Virus record (IMG/VR): IMGVR_UViG_3300032061_000003
Coordinates: 1 to 46,031 of that record
Strand: one strand, 5' to 3'
Length of the DNA stretch: 46,031 bases
Source of the DNA: a virus
Position 1 is the stretch's first letter, and each line of letters begins with the position of its first letter. The translations under genes and the position numbers were made by a program. Below are positions 1 through 6,030 of the stretch, one piece after another. The notes beneath the pieces are model-generated. The model was not told where the DNA came from, did not search any database, and saw nothing but the letters and a program-made list of their open reading frames with translations.

Positions 1-127
1 TTACAATGTAGTTTGCCATTGTTTTCCGTTTCGAAATCCGGAATGTCGTCAAGGTTTTGCGCCATCTCCGGAATGGCTTTGGCTGTTTGGATTATTTCGC
101 CGTCTTCCGTCACATTAACCAGCTTGG
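1..127. repeat. Terminal direct repeat, copy 1 (circular overlap)
   Basis: Bases 1-127 are identical to 45905-46031. A 127-base exact end overlap is the usual signature of a circular contig cut by an assembler. The open reading frame crossing it continues in frame, so the natural molecule is a circle (or circularly permuted) of 45,904 bp. A true short terminal repeat of virion DNA is possible but less likely, because it would fall inside a gene. Confidence 0.95.
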
Positions 128-605
128 TGTCTGGGATAGTTTCGGTTTCGGTTTCATCTAACCATCCTAAGCCGGATATAGAAAGCGTCACTCTGCGTTT
201 GGCTTTGGTTTCAGCTTTCATAAGCGCGTTTGCCAAATCATCACCCTTTTTAGTTCCCACTGAAACCGCACCTATCGCTTCATCTGTCCTTCCTGTTTTA
301 TCTGTTGCCAAAGCAGTTACGACATAAATTCCATCACGCAACTGTCTGTCTGTAATTTTAATTGATATTCCGTTGATTTTTCTAAGCTGCTCCGTAGTGT
401 CTTTTTTGGCATAAAGCGTCAGTTTTCCGTTTAGGGTAATATAATCAAATGGTCTTGTAAACGGATTAAGACCTAAACTATCACAAACCTTAGAATAATA
501 TGACATTCTTTCATTGGGATTCATTGAAGACAAATCTCCATTTAGTAACGCCTTTTCCATCATCGTTGCGGTACTTTGATTATTATTGATTATTTGATTT
601 TCCAT
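1..605 (-). CDS. Putative single-strand annealing recombinase (RecT/Bet-like), N-terminal part; continues at 45904-45820
   Basis: Starts at ATG 605 behind AAAGAGAGGGT and runs off the left edge. The frame continues exactly at 45904 and stops at 45820, giving 229 aa. Visible motifs are YYSKVCDSLGLNPFTRPF near residue 40, then YITLNGKLTLYAKKDTTEQL, and near residue 150 NALMKAETKAKRRVTLS. The LGL-[ND]-P-[FL]-T motif and the basic helix resemble RecT/Bet-type annealing proteins, and the family is common in Firmicutes phages without a firm name. The C-terminus adds a four-cysteine zinc ribbon (CKSC...CMKC). It lies in the early operon upstream of replication genes, where phage recombinases usually sit. 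I saw no partner exonuclease. Function is inferred from motif and context; a general ssDNA-binding role is the alternative. Confidence 0.55.
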   Translation of the reverse strand, partial: MENQIINNNQSTATMMEKALLNGDLSSMNPNERMSYYSKVCDSLGLNPFTRPFDYITLNGKLTLYAKKDTTEQLRKINGISIKITDRQLRDGIYVVTALATDKTGRTDEAIGAVSVGTKKGDDLANALMKAETKAKRRVTLSISGLGWLDETETETIPDTKLVNVTEDGEIIQTAKAIPEMAQNLDDIPDFETENNGKLHC

Positions 606-792
606 TTTTAACCCTCTCTTTCAACTCTCTTTTAATCGATTTCTTTTCCCGATTGTTAATCTTAACCACTTCGGTAAGCTCGTCTAATTTGTGGATTAAA
701 CGCTTTATTTCGCGTCGATTTTCATTGATGGTACGATGAATTCTTTTGTCTAACTTCTTTAGTTCTACGGCAGAATAAGCAGAGTATTTCAC
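583..792 (-). CDS. Small basic coiled-coil protein, unknown function
   Basis: A 69-aa protein, very rich in Lys, Arg and Glu, with heptad-like spacing (ELKKLDKRIHRTINENRREI). It is probably one long helix that dimerises. The start ATG at 792 overlaps the upstream stop by four bases (ATGA), so translation is coupled. Its end overlaps the start of the recombinase gene by 23 bases. Its position just before the recombinase suggests an early accessory role, but no family is recognised. Confidence 0.7.
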   Translation of the reverse strand: MKYSAYSAVELKKLDKRIHRTINENRREIKRLIHKLDELTEVVKINNREKKSIKRELKERVKNGKSNNQ

Positions 793-1049
793 ATAAAATC
801 ACTATTCCGCATTCCATAGTCTTCCTTTTCCTGCTTCAAATCGAAGTACTTCATCACGTAATCAACCCCGATATAATCAAGGATTCCATCTCTGTTGCTA
901 GAAGTCACAAGAGAAGCCGGGTCACATTCGTCAACGAGTGATTCAACAATTTCATCGATATTATCAATGTTTTTTGCTTCAATTCGTTGGAGAGCAGTTA
1001 ATATATCTGTGCTAACCTTCGCTTCGTCGCACTTAATAGTTAAATCCAT
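789..1049 (-). CDS. Hypothetical acidic early protein (86 aa)
   Basis: The start is ATG 1049, chosen because AAGGAGG lies directly upstream; the open frame extends to 1109 without a better site. Begins MDLTIKCDEAKVSTDILTAL. It is acidic and probably helical, with the central stretch IDNIDEIVESLVDE. No membrane segment or known domain is visible. The start overlaps the stop of a 30-aa membrane peptide (TGATG) and its end overlaps the next gene (ATGA), so it belongs to a tightly coupled chain of small early genes. Confidence 0.7.
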   Translation of the reverse strand: MDLTIKCDEAKVSTDILTALQRIEAKNIDNIDEIVESLVDECDPASLVTSSNRDGILDYIGVDYVMKYFDLKQEKEDYGMRNSDFM

Positions 1050-1141
1050 CACAACCTCCTTACAATATTGATTAAATAAATCCAAAGAAAAACCAAAATA
1101 AAACAACATATTATTTTTATTATCGCAACTATTCCAATCAT
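1049..1141 (-). CDS. 30-aa single-pass membrane micropeptide
   Basis: ATG at 1141 follows GAGGAGG and overlaps the preceding stop (TGATG). The product is nearly all hydrophobic (MIGIVAIIKIICCFILVFLW) and ends in RRL, so it is predicted to span the membrane with the basic end inside. The stop again overlaps the next start. Both junctions have good ribosome sites, which supports real translation despite the length. Function unknown. Confidence 0.5.
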   Translation of the reverse strand: MIGIVAIIKIICCFILVFLWIYLINIVRRL

Positions 1142-1200
1142 CAAAGCCTCCTCAAAATGTTTATTAACAATTCATCCGGGATATAATCAGGAGCGTCCAT
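1141..1200 (-). CDS. 19-codon coupling ORF
   Basis: A short frame (MDAPDYIPDELLINILRRL) starts 10 bases after the preceding gene's stop. It contains the ribosome site of the following micropeptide and ends in a TGATG overlap with it. It may be a real micropeptide or only a device to carry ribosomes to the next start. Upstream GAGGTTAAGTC gives a modest ribosome site. Confidence 0.3.
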   Translation of the reverse strand: MDAPDYIPDELLINILRRL

Positions 1201-1210
1201 TGACTTAACC

Positions 1211-1381
1211 TCACTTTGCTTGGAATGGTATTTCAACCCAGTCACGATGCGTTCCATCAAGATTTAACTCGTACAGCAACTCGCCCAACGTTGTTTCTTT
1301 TGGAAAAATATAACTTTCGCGAACATCTGCCGAATGGTCTCCGCGATAATCGCTTGTATGTTTAATAACAGCAATATTCAT
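1211..1381 (-). CDS. Hypothetical 56-aa protein
   Basis: ATG at 1381 preceded by TGAGGTATTTGTAA. The product is MNIAVIKHTSDYRGDHSADV followed by a segment ending TLGELLYELN...DWVEIPFQ. The layout, a short beta start and a TLGELL-type segment, resembles small phage proteins of unknown role. It is soluble, mixed charge, with no cysteine motif. It sits alone by about 55 bases from the upstream 131-aa gene within the early operon. Confidence 0.6.
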   Translation of the reverse strand: MNIAVIKHTSDYRGDHSADVRESYIFPKETTLGELLYELNLDGTHRDWVEIPFQAK

Positions 1382-1436
1382 TTACAAATACCTCACTTTA
1401 TTTTATAATTTAATTGCCTAGTCCTCGAAAGAGGGC

Positions 1437-1832
1437 TTATTCTTCTACCTCAATTTCTTTCGTTAGTTCTTCAACTCTGTGATTGTGTTTACATCTCCAC
1501 GTATCAGCTGTGTATTCATCAGCGGTCACTTCAGCTTCGGCTATTTCGTTTTTAGCAAAATCATTCATTCTAACCCAAACCCTAATGGTTTTTTTAACCA
1601 TTCGTTTTGGCGGAGGCGGGATTTCGATATTGGGTTCCGACCAATAAAAACGCGGAAAATCATTAAAGTTTAGTGAAAACCCTCCGAACGAACAAATACA
1701 TCCGCTTTCAAACTCGATAGGCCAATTACTATTAGGAGTTACTTTGCGGACTGTTTGAAATTCTTGAATAAAAATATCCCAAATTTTGTCTCCGGCTCTT
1801 GCTTTTGATAAATCATTTTTAGAAAAATCCAT
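1437..1832 (-). CDS. Hypothetical early protein (131 aa)
   Basis: The start is placed at ATG 1832, eight bases after AAGGGG; an in-frame GTG at 1841 overlaps that ribosome site and is unlikely. The N-terminal half has DLSKARAGDKIWDIFIQEFQ, resembling the short beta-barrel start of phage proteins that begin 'AKAGDKVW'. A proline-rich linker (IEIPPPP) follows. The C-terminal half has a CKHNH element and an acidic tail. No enzyme motif is visible, and function is unknown. Confidence 0.7.
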   Translation of the reverse strand: MDFSKNDLSKARAGDKIWDIFIQEFQTVRKVTPNSNWPIEFESGCICSFGGFSLNFNDFPRFYWSEPNIEIPPPPKRMVKKTIRVWVRMNDFAKNEIAEAEVTADEYTADTWRCKHNHRVEELTKEIEVEE

Positions 1833-1834
1833 AA

Positions 1835-1990
1835 TCAACACCCCTTATCGATAATATTTGAAAAACATTCTTTGTAATGCGGAAACTGGACCAAAAAGAA
1901 TTTAGGGTATAAGGCGATTACAGTTCCCGCAAGAATCTTTTTGTGACCTTTTGGTCCGAATTTGGTTAAGTAGGGATCACCTACGTTCAC
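1835..1990 (-). CDS. Hypothetical 51-aa protein with GTG start
   Basis: The GTG at 1990 follows GAGGGGGAAGAGGA and overlaps the preceding stop (GTGA). The product contains VGDPYLTKFGPKGHKKILAG followed by TVIALYPKFFLVQFPHYKECF. The pattern 'GD..LTKFG.G.V...YP.FFLVEF..Y.ECF' is a recurring small phage beta-barrel-like protein, although I cannot name the family. The non-ATG start in a coupled junction decides the annotation. Confidence 0.6.
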   Translation of the reverse strand: MNVGDPYLTKFGPKGHKKILAGTVIALYPKFFLVQFPHYKECFSNIIDKGC

Positions 1991-2190
1991 TCCTCTTCCC
2001 CCTCGCAAAACGTTATTTCATGAGCGAGACATTTAAGTACAATAGATTCGGGATATCCTGGTGTTTTTGGGCGGTATTCGAAGAAAGGACAGGCGTTACA
2101 ACAATATGCCGCTCCACTGAACGGACAGCGCAATATTACTTCGTCGCGCTCCAATCTTATGTATTTATTATCTTTAATAATCTTAATCAT
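1987..2190 (-). CDS. Cysteine-rich hypothetical protein (67 aa)
   Basis: The start at ATG 2190 follows GGGAGGTG and overlaps the upstream stop by four bases; the longer frame to 2322 lies within the previous gene and is rejected. Six cysteines (CPFSGAAYCCNACPFFEY, then KCL...FC) suggest a small metal-binding fold. Ends in an acidic GEEE tail. It is an early-operon gene with no recognised family. Confidence 0.7.
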   Translation of the reverse strand: MIKIIKDNKYIRLERDEVILRCPFSGAAYCCNACPFFEYRPKTPGYPESIVLKCLAHEITFCEGEEE

Positions 2191-2429
2191 TTCGCACCTC
2201 CCATTATCATGTATCCCGCTAATTGTATCGCTGCATAAATAGCAGTCAATCCACCAATAGTTATTGCAACAGCTTCGATAATCACTCCACGCTGATACGG
2301 CGTCAGCTTGGACTTGAACCAATGTTCGGAACTTTCTAGTTCTGGCTTTCTCTTGTGCTTGTCCATTTTTTTAATTAATTCTTCTATTTTTTCGTGACGC
2401 AAGCGACATTTGCGACAGGTTAAACACAT
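2187..2429 (-). CDS. Small membrane protein with N-terminal CxxC motifs (80 aa)
   Basis: The start is ATG 2429, eight bases after GGGAG; the TTG at 2444 is not needed. It begins MCLTCRKCRLRHEKIEELIK: a CxxCxxC element followed by a charged helix. One hydrophobic segment (AVAITIGGLTAIYAAIQLAG) makes up the C-terminus. It is predicted to be anchored in the inner membrane with the cysteine/helical part in the cytoplasm. The end overlaps the next gene (ATGA). Function unknown. Confidence 0.65.
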   Translation of the reverse strand: MCLTCRKCRLRHEKIEELIKKMDKHKRKPELESSEHWFKSKLTPYQRGVIIEAVAITIGGLTAIYAAIQLAGYMIMGGAK

Positions 2430-2434
2430 GATTA

Positions 2435-2596
2435 TCACTCCCAATCAAATGATTCCGATAAAACTTTGTCAATCTTTTCATGCAGTTCTTTTTCAGAAAT
2501 TTTGAATAGCGGATTCCCTTCAAGTTCAACAAGCATCACGGTGTTGGTATAAAATAAAATCCTATAAGCGGATGCAATTCGCTTCCAAATTTCCAT
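2435..2596 (-). CDS. Hypothetical 53-aa protein
   Basis: ATG at 2596 lies behind TAAGGAGGAATCAA. The product, beginning MEIWKRIASAYRILFYTNTV, is a small mixed alpha/beta protein ending SESFDWE. It lies between the antirepressor and the membrane protein. No family is recognised. Confidence 0.6.
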   Translation of the reverse strand: MEIWKRIASAYRILFYTNTVMLVELEGNPLFKISEKELHEKIDKVLSESFDWE

Positions 2597-2615
2597 TTGA
2601 TTCCTCCTTAACTTA

Positions 2616-3293
2616 TTAAGCTATCAATAACCGGAATGTTTCCCGGCCTTTGGGGGTTACTAGGGTTTGATTTCCGACATGATCTGTTTTGGGATTACGG
2701 TATTCTTTAAGTTCGAACAGTGTTGGAACATATTGGGCATATGGCTGTAATTTGCTTTTAATATCGCGGTAAAGGTAACGTTTGTCCAATAGCCATTGAA
2801 TTAAATAAGATTCTTTAACTTTTAACTCTTTGGCAGTTTCTCGGAAGTTGGTAAGAAGGTTTCGATCAACAAGAGCGTCGAAGTATTCGGCTTTGGGAAT
2901 TAACTTCTGACGTTCATCTTCCAAATCGGCAGCAAGGCGCAGAGCTTCGGCAAAAGTTGTCGGTATTTTTTGAGATTGCATTTGATACCGTTTTTCAATC
3001 TCGATAAAGTATTTGCGGATTTCCTCGCCCGTTTCAGTTCTTGCCATCATGCAAAGGCGCTTGGCAAAATCAATAGTGAGGTTAAAGTCCTGTGAAGGTC
3101 TGCCGCCAAAGGTTTTAGCGGTTGGTGCGTAAACCTCAAAATCTTTATTAAGATAGGCAAATTCATTACGCAAGATATTAAGTTGATACCATCCAGACCA
3201 ATGCGTAGAATTATAACCTAGTTTTTCATAAAGCTCTCTTGCGCTGATTGGGAATTGTTTGTTTGACTCGTTAATTGTTACTAATTCATTCAT
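2616..3293 (-). CDS. Phage antirepressor (AntA/AntB N-terminal domain plus KilAC domain)
   Basis: The start at ATG 3293 follows AAAGGAGC and overlaps the excisionase-like gene (ATGA). Residues 1-100 fit an AntA/AntB DNA- or repressor-binding domain (FPISARELYEKLGYNSTHW, then DFNLTIDFAKRLCMMARTE and EEIRKYFIEIEKRY). Residues 125-225 fit the KilAC domain (LIPKAEYFDALVDRN, a helix-turn-helix-like TAKELKVKESYLIQWLLDK, and a closing TPKGRETFRLL). Such proteins relieve CI-type repression, often by direct binding. The repressor here lacks a RecA-dependent cleavage domain, so this is the likely induction route. Only the palindrome at 3534-3551 stands between the Cro-like gene and this excisionase/antirepressor pair. 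Confidence 0.85.
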   Translation of the reverse strand: MNELVTINESNKQFPISARELYEKLGYNSTHWSGWYQLNILRNEFAYLNKDFEVYAPTAKTFGGRPSQDFNLTIDFAKRLCMMARTETGEEIRKYFIEIEKRYQMQSQKIPTTFAEALRLAADLEDERQKLIPKAEYFDALVDRNLLTNFRETAKELKVKESYLIQWLLDKRYLYRDIKSKLQPYAQYVPTLFELKEYRNPKTDHVGNQTLVTPKGRETFRLLIA

Positions 3294-3511
3294 TTTGACG
3301 CTCCTTTCGTTGATTCTTTTTCCAACCACTCAACAAATAAATGTGTTGGAGTAAATAACTTTTTTCCTATTACTACTTTTGGAAAATCATCTCTATGAAA
3401 AAGAGAATATACGGCCGCCAAATTCAAAACTACTTTTCCAGAAAAAAATTCTTTTTTGATAGTTTTAGCGTCCATCATTCGGGGTAAATTGGACAAGTCT
3501 AAACTAGGCAT
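3290..3511 (-). CDS. Excisionase-like winged-helix DNA-binding protein
   Basis: A 73-aa protein with the HTH_17/excisionase layout: DAKTIKKEFFSGKVV...LNLAAVYSLFHRDDFPKVVIGKKLF and the closing helix FVEWLEKE. It is a small MerR-like wing-helix that binds DNA near att sites or operators. The start at ATG 3511 follows AAAGGAATGG. It is co-transcribed with the antirepressor and separated from the Cro-like gene by a perfect palindrome. It could be the directionality factor for the integrase or a transcription regulator; the fold call is firm, the role is inferred. Confidence 0.65.
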   Translation of the reverse strand: MPSLDLSNLPRMMDAKTIKKEFFSGKVVLNLAAVYSLFHRDDFPKVVIGKKLFTPTHLFVEWLEKESTKGASK

Positions 3512-3533
3512 GGCATAACCATTCCTTTCTTGT

Positions 3534-3551
3534 AATTACGTCGACGTAATT
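3534..3551. promoter_or_regulatory. Perfect 18-bp palindrome, probable operator
   Basis: AATTACGTCGACGTAATT is its own reverse complement over all 18 bases. It lies between the stop of the Cro-like gene and the ribosome site of the excisionase-like gene. The half-site ACGTAATT recurs exactly at 3896-3903, with variants at 3852-3857, 3866-3871 and 3876-3884 in the divergent control region, so the same regulator probably binds both places. Confidence 0.7.
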
Positions 3552-3552
3552 T

Positions 3553-3792
3553 TCAAAGTGAAATAATAAGTTTTTTGAGTTTTTCGTCAGATAAAGAAAA
3601 CGATTCTTTGATTTTTTTGATGGTAACAGAAGACAAGGAGCTTGCTTTTGGATGATCTTCAGGACGAGTAATACGCCATATAGTAGATCGGTTAATGCCT
3701 GTTTTTTCAGAAAATTGTTTAATGTTCATGCGGTGATCTACGAGTAATCCGTAAAACTCTTTAACGTCCAAAAAATATCTAGGATTATGCAC
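3553..3792 (-). CDS. Cro-like HTH regulator
   Basis: The start is placed at GTG 3792, seven bases after GGAGG; the open frame reaches 3840, but those upstream codons overlap the promoter. The 79-aa product has an XRE-type helix-turn-helix, MNIKQFSEKTGINRSTIWRI, followed by a helical C-terminus (VTIKKIKESFSLSDEKLKKL). It is the first gene of the leftward early operon and diverges from the repressor, the classic Cro position. It probably represses the repressor promoter through the shared half-sites in the 100-base intergenic region. Confidence 0.75.
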   Translation of the reverse strand: MHNPRYFLDVKEFYGLLVDHRMNIKQFSEKTGINRSTIWRITRPEDHPKASSLSSVTIKKIKESFSLSDEKLKKLIISL

Positions 3793-3830
3793 TTCATCAC
3801 CTCCTTCGTTCATTACGTTCTCGCAATTTA

Positions 3831-3859
3831 ATTTTATCATTAATCATTTAAAATTACAA
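3831..3859 (-). promoter_or_regulatory. Leftward early promoter
   Basis: On the minus strand, TTGTAA (3859-3854) and TAAAAT (3836-3831) are separated by exactly 17 bases. The -35 box overlaps an AATTAC half-site (3852-3857), so a bound repressor would block RNA polymerase. It would initiate near 3824 and serve the Cro-like gene and the rest of the early operon. Confidence 0.6.
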
Positions 3860-3912
3860 GCACGAAATTACATATACGTAAATTTTGTTGCATTAACGTA
3901 ATTAATATGTTA
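3852..3912. promoter_or_regulatory. Divergent operator region and repressor promoter
   Basis: The stretch between the divergent regulators carries AATTAC at 3852 and 3866, ACGTAAATT at 3876-3884 and ACGTAATT at 3896-3903, all related to the perfect palindrome at 3534-3551. A plausible rightward promoter is TTGTTG at 3885-3890 with a TA-rich -10 around 3906-3916. I cannot fix the -10 exactly. The arrangement suits mutual repression of the two divergent regulators. Confidence 0.5.
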
Positions 3913-3940
3913 ATATATATGACGAAAAGAGGAGGGTAAA

Positions 3941-4327
3941 ATGAGCAATATTAATGATTTCGCAAGCTATCTAAAAGATTTACGTATAAAAGCGGGTTAC
4001 GATACAATAGATGATTTAGCCAAGAAGTGTAAAATAAGTTCAGCTTCATTGTGCAGAATGGAGAATAACAAACAAAAGCCGGGTCCGTCTACCTTGCAAA
4101 AACTCGCCCCGCATTTAGGAGTTACGTATTCGTCTTTAATGTCCGCTATCGGTTATCTTAAAGACGAAGAAACCGGAGCATTTATTTCCGTCATTGGAAG
4201 TGGTGGTAAAAAGTTAGATATAACCGATCTGCCAGAAGAAGACCAGCAAGCAATTTTTGCTATGGCCGAATATTACAAAAACAAAAAAAGGAGCGGTAAA
4301 AATGGCAAGGCGAAGAAGCAAAGGTGA
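3941..4327 (+). CDS. CI-type repressor (XRE HTH, no peptidase domain)
   Basis: A 128-aa protein. Residues 5-65 form an XRE helix-turn-helix (IDDLAKKCKISSASLCRMEN). Residues 66-105 are a short linker with LPEEDQQAIFAMAEYY, and a basic tail follows. ATG at 3941 lies eight bases after GAGGAGGG. No S24 serine/lysine peptidase region is present, so RecA-stimulated self-cleavage is not expected. This is the usual size of ICEBs1 ImmR-like or short phage repressors. Its last 26 bases overlap the integrase start, coupling repressor and integrase synthesis in the lysogen. Confidence 0.8.
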   Translation: MSNINDFASYLKDLRIKAGYDTIDDLAKKCKISSASLCRMENNKQKPGPSTLQKLAPHLGVTYSSLMSAIGYLKDEETGAFISVIGSGGKKLDITDLPEEDQQAIFAMAEYYKNKKRSGKNGKAKKQR

Positions 4328-5495
4328 AGGAACTATATATCAAACAAAAAAAGGATACGCTGCACAATATAATTATAATGGTAAAAGATATACTATTTCA
4401 GGCAAAGTAAAAAATGACGTTAGAAAAAAACTAAATGAAGCTTTGAATCAAATAGAAAAAGGAACATTTGTTGAATTCGGTAAAATTACTGTTGGTGTTT
4501 GGTGTCGCGAATGGCTGAAGCAAAAGAAGCCATTTATAAGAGAACAAGGTACATACAATACCTATAAATGGCGTACGGATAGAATTATCGAAGGTTTAGG
4601 AGAAGACACTTTGCTTAAAAAAATAAGACCTTTAGATGTTCAAAATTTTATAGGATGGTTAATGGAACAACCCAAAAAACGAGGAGAAGGAACTATCAAA
4701 AAAACTACCGTTAGAGAAGTATATACAACCTTAAATTCAATTTTAAGGTCTGCGTTAATTAATGATTTAATCCCAAAACAAATATCTGGGAAAGGTTTTA
4801 TTACGATACCAAAATCAGATACCGGAAAAGTTGGTACATTATCCATAGAAGAACTTAACCAGCTTTTGGATACCATTAAAAAGCCTATTATATTAACTTC
4901 AAAATACAATTCTGAATATGTAAGAAAATTGATGTATATAGCTTTAGTGATCGAAACAGCTACCGGAATGAGAATTGGAGAATTGTTAGGGTTAAGATGG
5001 AATGATTATGATTCAAAGAAACGTACTTTTAAATTATCTCAACAGTTAACTAACGCAGGAACAATAAGCAGCGATTTGAAAAGCGCTTCATCTTATCGCG
5101 AATTAGTAATAGATGAACAAATTGCAAAAATTATTGAAAGTTATAAAGTTCATCAAAATGAATCAAAATTATTTTTGGGAGAACTGTATAAAAAACATAA
5201 TTTAATTTTTTGCAAGCAGGACGGAGAACGGCTTTGGCAAAGAACTTTCTATGGATGGTATAAAAAGCTTTTATTGGCCGCTGGAATTAAAAATATTAAC
5301 TTTCACGCCCTACGGCACACATTTGTTACTCTCGGATTAGAAGAAGGCATAATAAGTCACAAAACTCTTCAAGAAATGACCGGACATTCTTCGATAAAAA
5401 CCTTCTATGACATCTATAGTCATGTAACTCCTAAAATGCAGAGTGAAGCTGCCGGAGTTATCGCCAAAAGAATTAATTTAAACGATAAGCAGTAA
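4302..5495 (+). CDS. int: Tyrosine site-specific integrase (Tn916/ICE-type)
   Basis: The start is ATG 4302 after AAAAAGGAG; the longer frame from 4257 lies inside the repressor. Product 397 aa. Residues 1-50 are an AP2-like arm-binding domain (KGEGTIYQTKKGYAAQYNYN...GKRYTISGK). Residues 65-170 are the SAM-like core-binding domain. The catalytic domain shows R in TGMRIGELLGLRWNDY, HALRHTF, and GHSSIKTFYDIYSHV with the nucleophile Tyr. All catalytic residues appear intact. It integrates and, with an excisionase, excises the phage. The gene is read with the repressor. Its 3' end carries the first copy of a 20-bp repeat thought to be part of attP. Confidence 0.95.
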   Translation: MARRRSKGEGTIYQTKKGYAAQYNYNGKRYTISGKVKNDVRKKLNEALNQIEKGTFVEFGKITVGVWCREWLKQKKPFIREQGTYNTYKWRTDRIIEGLGEDTLLKKIRPLDVQNFIGWLMEQPKKRGEGTIKKTTVREVYTTLNSILRSALINDLIPKQISGKGFITIPKSDTGKVGTLSIEELNQLLDTIKKPIILTSKYNSEYVRKLMYIALVIETATGMRIGELLGLRWNDYDSKKRTFKLSQQLTNAGTISSDLKSASSYRELVIDEQIAKIIESYKVHQNESKLFLGELYKKHNLIFCKQDGERLWQRTFYGWYKKLLLAAGIKNINFHALRHTFVTLGLEEGIISHKTLQEMTGHSSIKTFYDIYSHVTPKMQSEAAGVIAKRINLNDKQ

Positions 5496-5503
5496 ATAAG
5501 CAG
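5484..5503. repeat. 20-bp direct repeat, copy A (arm-type site candidate)
   Basis: GATAAGCAGTAAATAAGCAG overlaps the last codons and stop of int. Within it, ATAAGCAG occurs twice with an 11-bp offset, about one helical turn. The same 20 bases recur at 5700-5719. Paired, helically phased short repeats beside int are typical of arm-type binding sites recognised by the AP2-like N-terminus of this integrase class. Confidence 0.6.
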
Positions 5504-5725
5504 AAACATTCCCAAAAGCATATTGAATATAGTTAGTTTATCAGGCAAAATAATATTATCGTCTATAACTATATCATTCTTTGATTTGCTTTTCAACTTG
5601 TTTTATCCGATATCAATTATTATCATGTGCAGGCATTTAGTTAATTATTTGTTTTTTAATTTTACACATAAAATCATGTTTAATCAGCTTTTGTTTTGTG
5701 ATAAGCAGTAAATAAGCAGTAATTG
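5496..5725. other. Probable attP region
   Basis: A non-coding stretch of about 225 bases after int, flanked by identical 20-bp repeats (5484-5503 and 5700-5719). It is AT-rich and has no convincing gene; the short frame ending at 5711 shares its last codons with int only because of the repeat. The crossover core should lie between the repeats, but I cannot identify it without the bacterial site. Confidence 0.5.
5700..5719. repeat. 20-bp direct repeat, copy B (arm-type site candidate)
   Basis: Exact second copy of GATAAGCAGTAAATAAGCAG, 216 bases after copy A, in the same orientation. It brings the number of ATAAGCAG octamers to four. It lies just upstream of the promoter of the 75-aa membrane protein. 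Confidence 0.6.
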
Positions 5726-5726
5726 T

Positions 5727-5755
5727 TTGACTCCGATCTAGGTGTGTGATATTAT
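5727..5755 (+). promoter_or_regulatory. Promoter of the lone membrane-protein gene
   Basis: TTGACT at 5727-5732 and TATTAT at 5750-5755 are separated by 17 bases, a strong vegetative-type promoter. Transcription would start near 5762, only a few bases before the ribosome site AGGTGAT. It starts after attP, so it would remain next to its gene in the prophage. Confidence 0.65.
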
Positions 5756-5775
5756 TTTTTATGAGGTGATAAAAG

Positions 5776-6003
5776 ATGGAACTAATTAAAAAATGTGGTT
5801 TATACATAATTGTTTATATTGGATTATGCGTGGTGGTTACTGGTATAGTTTTTTTAATTTGGTGGATACTATATTCATTATTCGGAAATTTGGAAACTAT
5901 AAACAGGGCAATGGGAAAAACTCTACTATGGAGTTATATAATATCTATTTTTCTTGTCAAAACAGTTGTTGATGTTTTAGAAAAAAGACGCTTAAAATCA
6001 TAA
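5776..6003 (+). CDS. Two- or three-pass membrane protein, candidate lysogenic-conversion gene
   Basis: A 75-aa protein with hydrophobic segments at about residues 9-37 (IVYIGLCVVVTGIVFLIWWI) and 50-64 (LLWSYIISIFLVK), and a basic end (EKRRLKS). ATG follows GAGGTGATAAAAG. It is transcribed alone from its own promoter and closed by its own terminator, beside attP. That is the layout of a moron expressed by the prophage. Superinfection exclusion or another membrane effect is a reasonable guess, but no family is recognised. Confidence 0.65.
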   Translation: MELIKKCGLYIIVYIGLCVVVTGIVFLIWWILYSLFGNLETINRAMGKTLLWSYIISIFLVKTVVDVLEKRRLKS

Positions 6004-6004
6004 A

Positions 6005-6030
6005 AACCGGCTCAAATTGCCGGCTTTTTA
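6005..6030 (+). terminator. Intrinsic terminator of the membrane-protein gene
   Basis: Hairpin CCGGC (6007-6011) with GCCGG (6019-6023), loop of seven bases, followed by CTTTTTA. It lies directly after the stop codon at 6003. Confidence 0.85.

Noticed and set aside
13-327. Plus-strand open frame of 104 codons
   Set aside because: Lies antisense to the annealing-protein gene, no ribosome site, composition of a shadow frame.
1987-2322. Long 111-codon version of the cysteine-rich gene
   Set aside because: The first 44 codons overlap the membrane-protein gene out of frame, while ATG 2190 has a strong ribosome site and an ATGA junction.
5523-5711. 62-codon plus frame after int
   Set aside because: Starts with TTG without a ribosome site; its last codons match int only because of the 20-bp repeat. 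Treated as attP region.
5484-5719. The 20-bp repeats as attL and attR of an integrated element
   Set aside because: The interval between them holds no element and the window is a closed circle; arm-type sites fit better.
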